Source: Prinia subflava
Taxonomy: Eukaryota > Chordata > Aves > Passeriformes > Cisticolidae
Reading direction: 5' to 3'
Length of the DNA: 64,000 nt
Assembly: GCF_021018805.1 (NCBI RefSeq)
Contig: NC_086248.1
Location: 99,657,239 to 99,721,238 of the forward strand
Shown: piece after piece, positions 62,274 to 64,000 of the stretch
How the letters are laid out: every line of letters begins with the position of its first letter
Position numbering within the stretch: the first letter of the stretch is position 1
The notes under the pieces: model-generated
Databases searched by the model: none
What the model saw: the letters and a program-made list of their open reading frames with translations, nothing else
What the model was told of the DNA's origin: nothing
Position numbers and translations under genes: made by a program

Positions 62274-64000
62274 TAGTGAATACAATGCAACTTAAAAATC
62301 ACTCAAGGGAATAGGCTGATGTCAAAAAGTGCAAGCTCTATTTATCAATCCTGAAGAGTACATTAGGCTAGGTCTCTCTGAAGGGGTAAAGTATTTTTCA
62401 TTGTAGCACTCCAAATTATTTTAAAATTCATTATGAAACAGATTGAGCAGATACAGAGATAACCTCCAATCGACTTTATTACCTTAAAGTTTAAAACCAG
62501 AATAACAAATGCAAGCAAAAAGCTGACAGAGCCATGTTGTGTTGTTCAAGAATTGGTTTTCCCCAGGAAAAGAAAACTCGGTTTTAGGGGCTGACCCAAT
62601 GACCACTGATGAAACACATTAAAAAAAAAAAAAAAAACCTGGTAAATTTACTAGAACTTTGCTTCATGGTTTCCTGTGGGGTGTCCTCAGAGCAACAGAG
62701 CTACAAACCTGTGCCTTCATTGCCAGTGCAATCCACTGGAAAGAATCAGAAACCATTTCACAGCACTTACAAAGCTGCTTCTTCCTTTACAACTACTATC
62801 CTGGGATGGAGACTAAGCAGACTCTACATTTGTCATCACCAGTGAAAATGGACCCTCATTCTGAGCTGGAATGACATATGCCACTGCTCCCTAAGCTTTG
62901 TACATGTGCAGAACATTTTTCTTAGCACAATAGTGCTATATTAATGTGATACTATCACAAATAGGAGATATAATAATCTATGAAATGCAGTAGCTTAATA
63001 CTTCTGGTAGATGAAACTGCTAACTACAACAGCAGGTGGTTTTGGGGGTTTTTTTTCCTCAAAAAGAGAGGATTTGAAAAAAAAAGAAAAGGAAAAATTT
63101 GAACAATACAGTTTAATATGACTGGAATAAATGATGGCACTCTTTACAGCACAGCTCTGTAAAGCCCCTTCTTGAAATTAAATTGTCACGCGAGGATGTA
63201 GCGTGACTTATCCTGAATATTAATAATGTTCATCACTCTACCACTTTATAGACCCAGGCAGAGAAGGAAGTTTGAAGCAACAAAGAGATGATTCCTTGCA
63301 ACCAGTGAAAGCTGATGGGAAGATGAGCTTGCCCTGGTATCATTTCTGTTTCACAGGTGAGTTTTGCACACACCAAACAGTACAAAAGTCCATAAGCCAT
63401 GACAAGTTAGGACAGATGTGCTGGCACCAGGGCTACAGGAATGCTGGCAATGGAGTGAACAGGTGCTGATTGACAGAAATGCAATTTGGGATGGGTCAAG
63501 TCAGTGTAGAGGGACGTACCTGTTTGGATAGGGGGATAATTTCCTACTGGATTCTGACAGCCAGTATAAGGTTCCCTTTAAATTAACATGTTACTCTTAA
63601 GGATAATGGAGGATTTTTTAAAAAAAAGTTACTCTGAGACAATAATTATGATTTGTCTTTCTCACACACACATTTTGACAAAGCACATGAACTATGAGCA
63701 GCCCATTTCATCAACACGGGGAAAAGGCAGGGCAAAATTTTAGCTAATTCTAGGGAAAAACACCACATTAAAACCTCCACAAGCTCTTTGTCCCCAATTC
63801 TATACACTCCACAGGGTAGCTGTGTATCTCCATCGAAGCCACTGGCCATTTGACAATTATAAACAAATGTTTTCTTGAGGGCTTTTATTTTGACTCTATC
63901 CCCAGCCTTCAAGTGGTGAAGCAGAAGTAATTAAGATTAATAGAATGAAGAGTTTTTACAATTAAGATATAATCTAGACAGGCAATAGCGTAATGTTTAT
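62274..64000. other. Noncoding DNA to the window end
   Basis: A 17-base A run lies at 62621-62637. A perfect 7-base inverted repeat with a 9-base loop (GTCACGC/GCGTGAC) lies at 63185-63207 in a CpG-bearing spot. The 88-codon minus-strand frame at 63646-63912 has no recognised domain. No gene is visible. Confidence 0.5.

Noticed and set aside
63646..63912. 88-codon minus-strand frame considered as a retroviral pol C-terminal remnant
   Set aside because: Only the first few residues are loosely similar in character. No other integrase or pol motif is visible nearby.
1..64000. CRISPR arrays, operons, tRNA or rRNA genes, bacterial or phage systems
   Set aside because: No regularly spaced identical repeats, no tRNA-like or rRNA blocks and no dense coding. 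The repeats present are vertebrate and avian.

Overview
The window looks like bird nuclear DNA. The main evidence is three fragments related to CR1 LINEs. One is the classic avian CR1 3' end in antisense (about 35533-35690). One is a roughly 700-base CR1 tail in sense (about 5400-6096). Older, heavily decayed CR1/L3-like reverse transcriptase remnants lie at about 11640-12110 and 30720-31900. An ERVL-type solo LTR of a kind common in neoavian, especially songbird, genomes lies at 54605-55165. Base composition is AT-rich, CpG is sparse, and long homopolymers and A/C-rich tracts are frequent. The order (probably passerine) is an inference.

I recognise no protein-coding gene, tRNA, rRNA, snRNA or CRISPR array. 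The open frames are short, start and stop independently on both strands, match no family I know, and several fall inside transposon remnants. The window is best read as gene-poor intergenic or deep intronic sequence.

Layout: 1-4360 is plain AT-rich DNA. About 4370-5070 is a small CpG-bearing patch with CTCF-like motifs. 5400-6096 is a sense CR1 tail. 6100-11640 is featureless apart from a CAG microsatellite. 11640-12400 is an old LINE. 12400-30700 is mostly anonymous, with homopolymer tracts, a minus-strand small open frame at 17207-17422 that looks unusually coding-like, and a homeodomain-motif-rich stretch at 26680-26960. 30720-31900 is a second old LINE. 34560-34720 carries a perfect inverted repeat and an RFX X-box palindrome. 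35533-35690 is an antisense CR1 tail. 36170-36560 is the best candidate conserved regulatory element. 42920-43512 is a probable retroviral LTR. 54605-55165 is a clearer solo LTR. 57536-57628 is a degenerate interstitial telomeric array. 62237-62273 pairs a MEF2 site with a CTCF-like motif.

No pathway or gene system can be reconstructed here, and I found no convincing novel system. The most useful leads are the candidate regulatory elements, the small open frame at 17.2 kb, the interstitial telomere array and the two LTRs.
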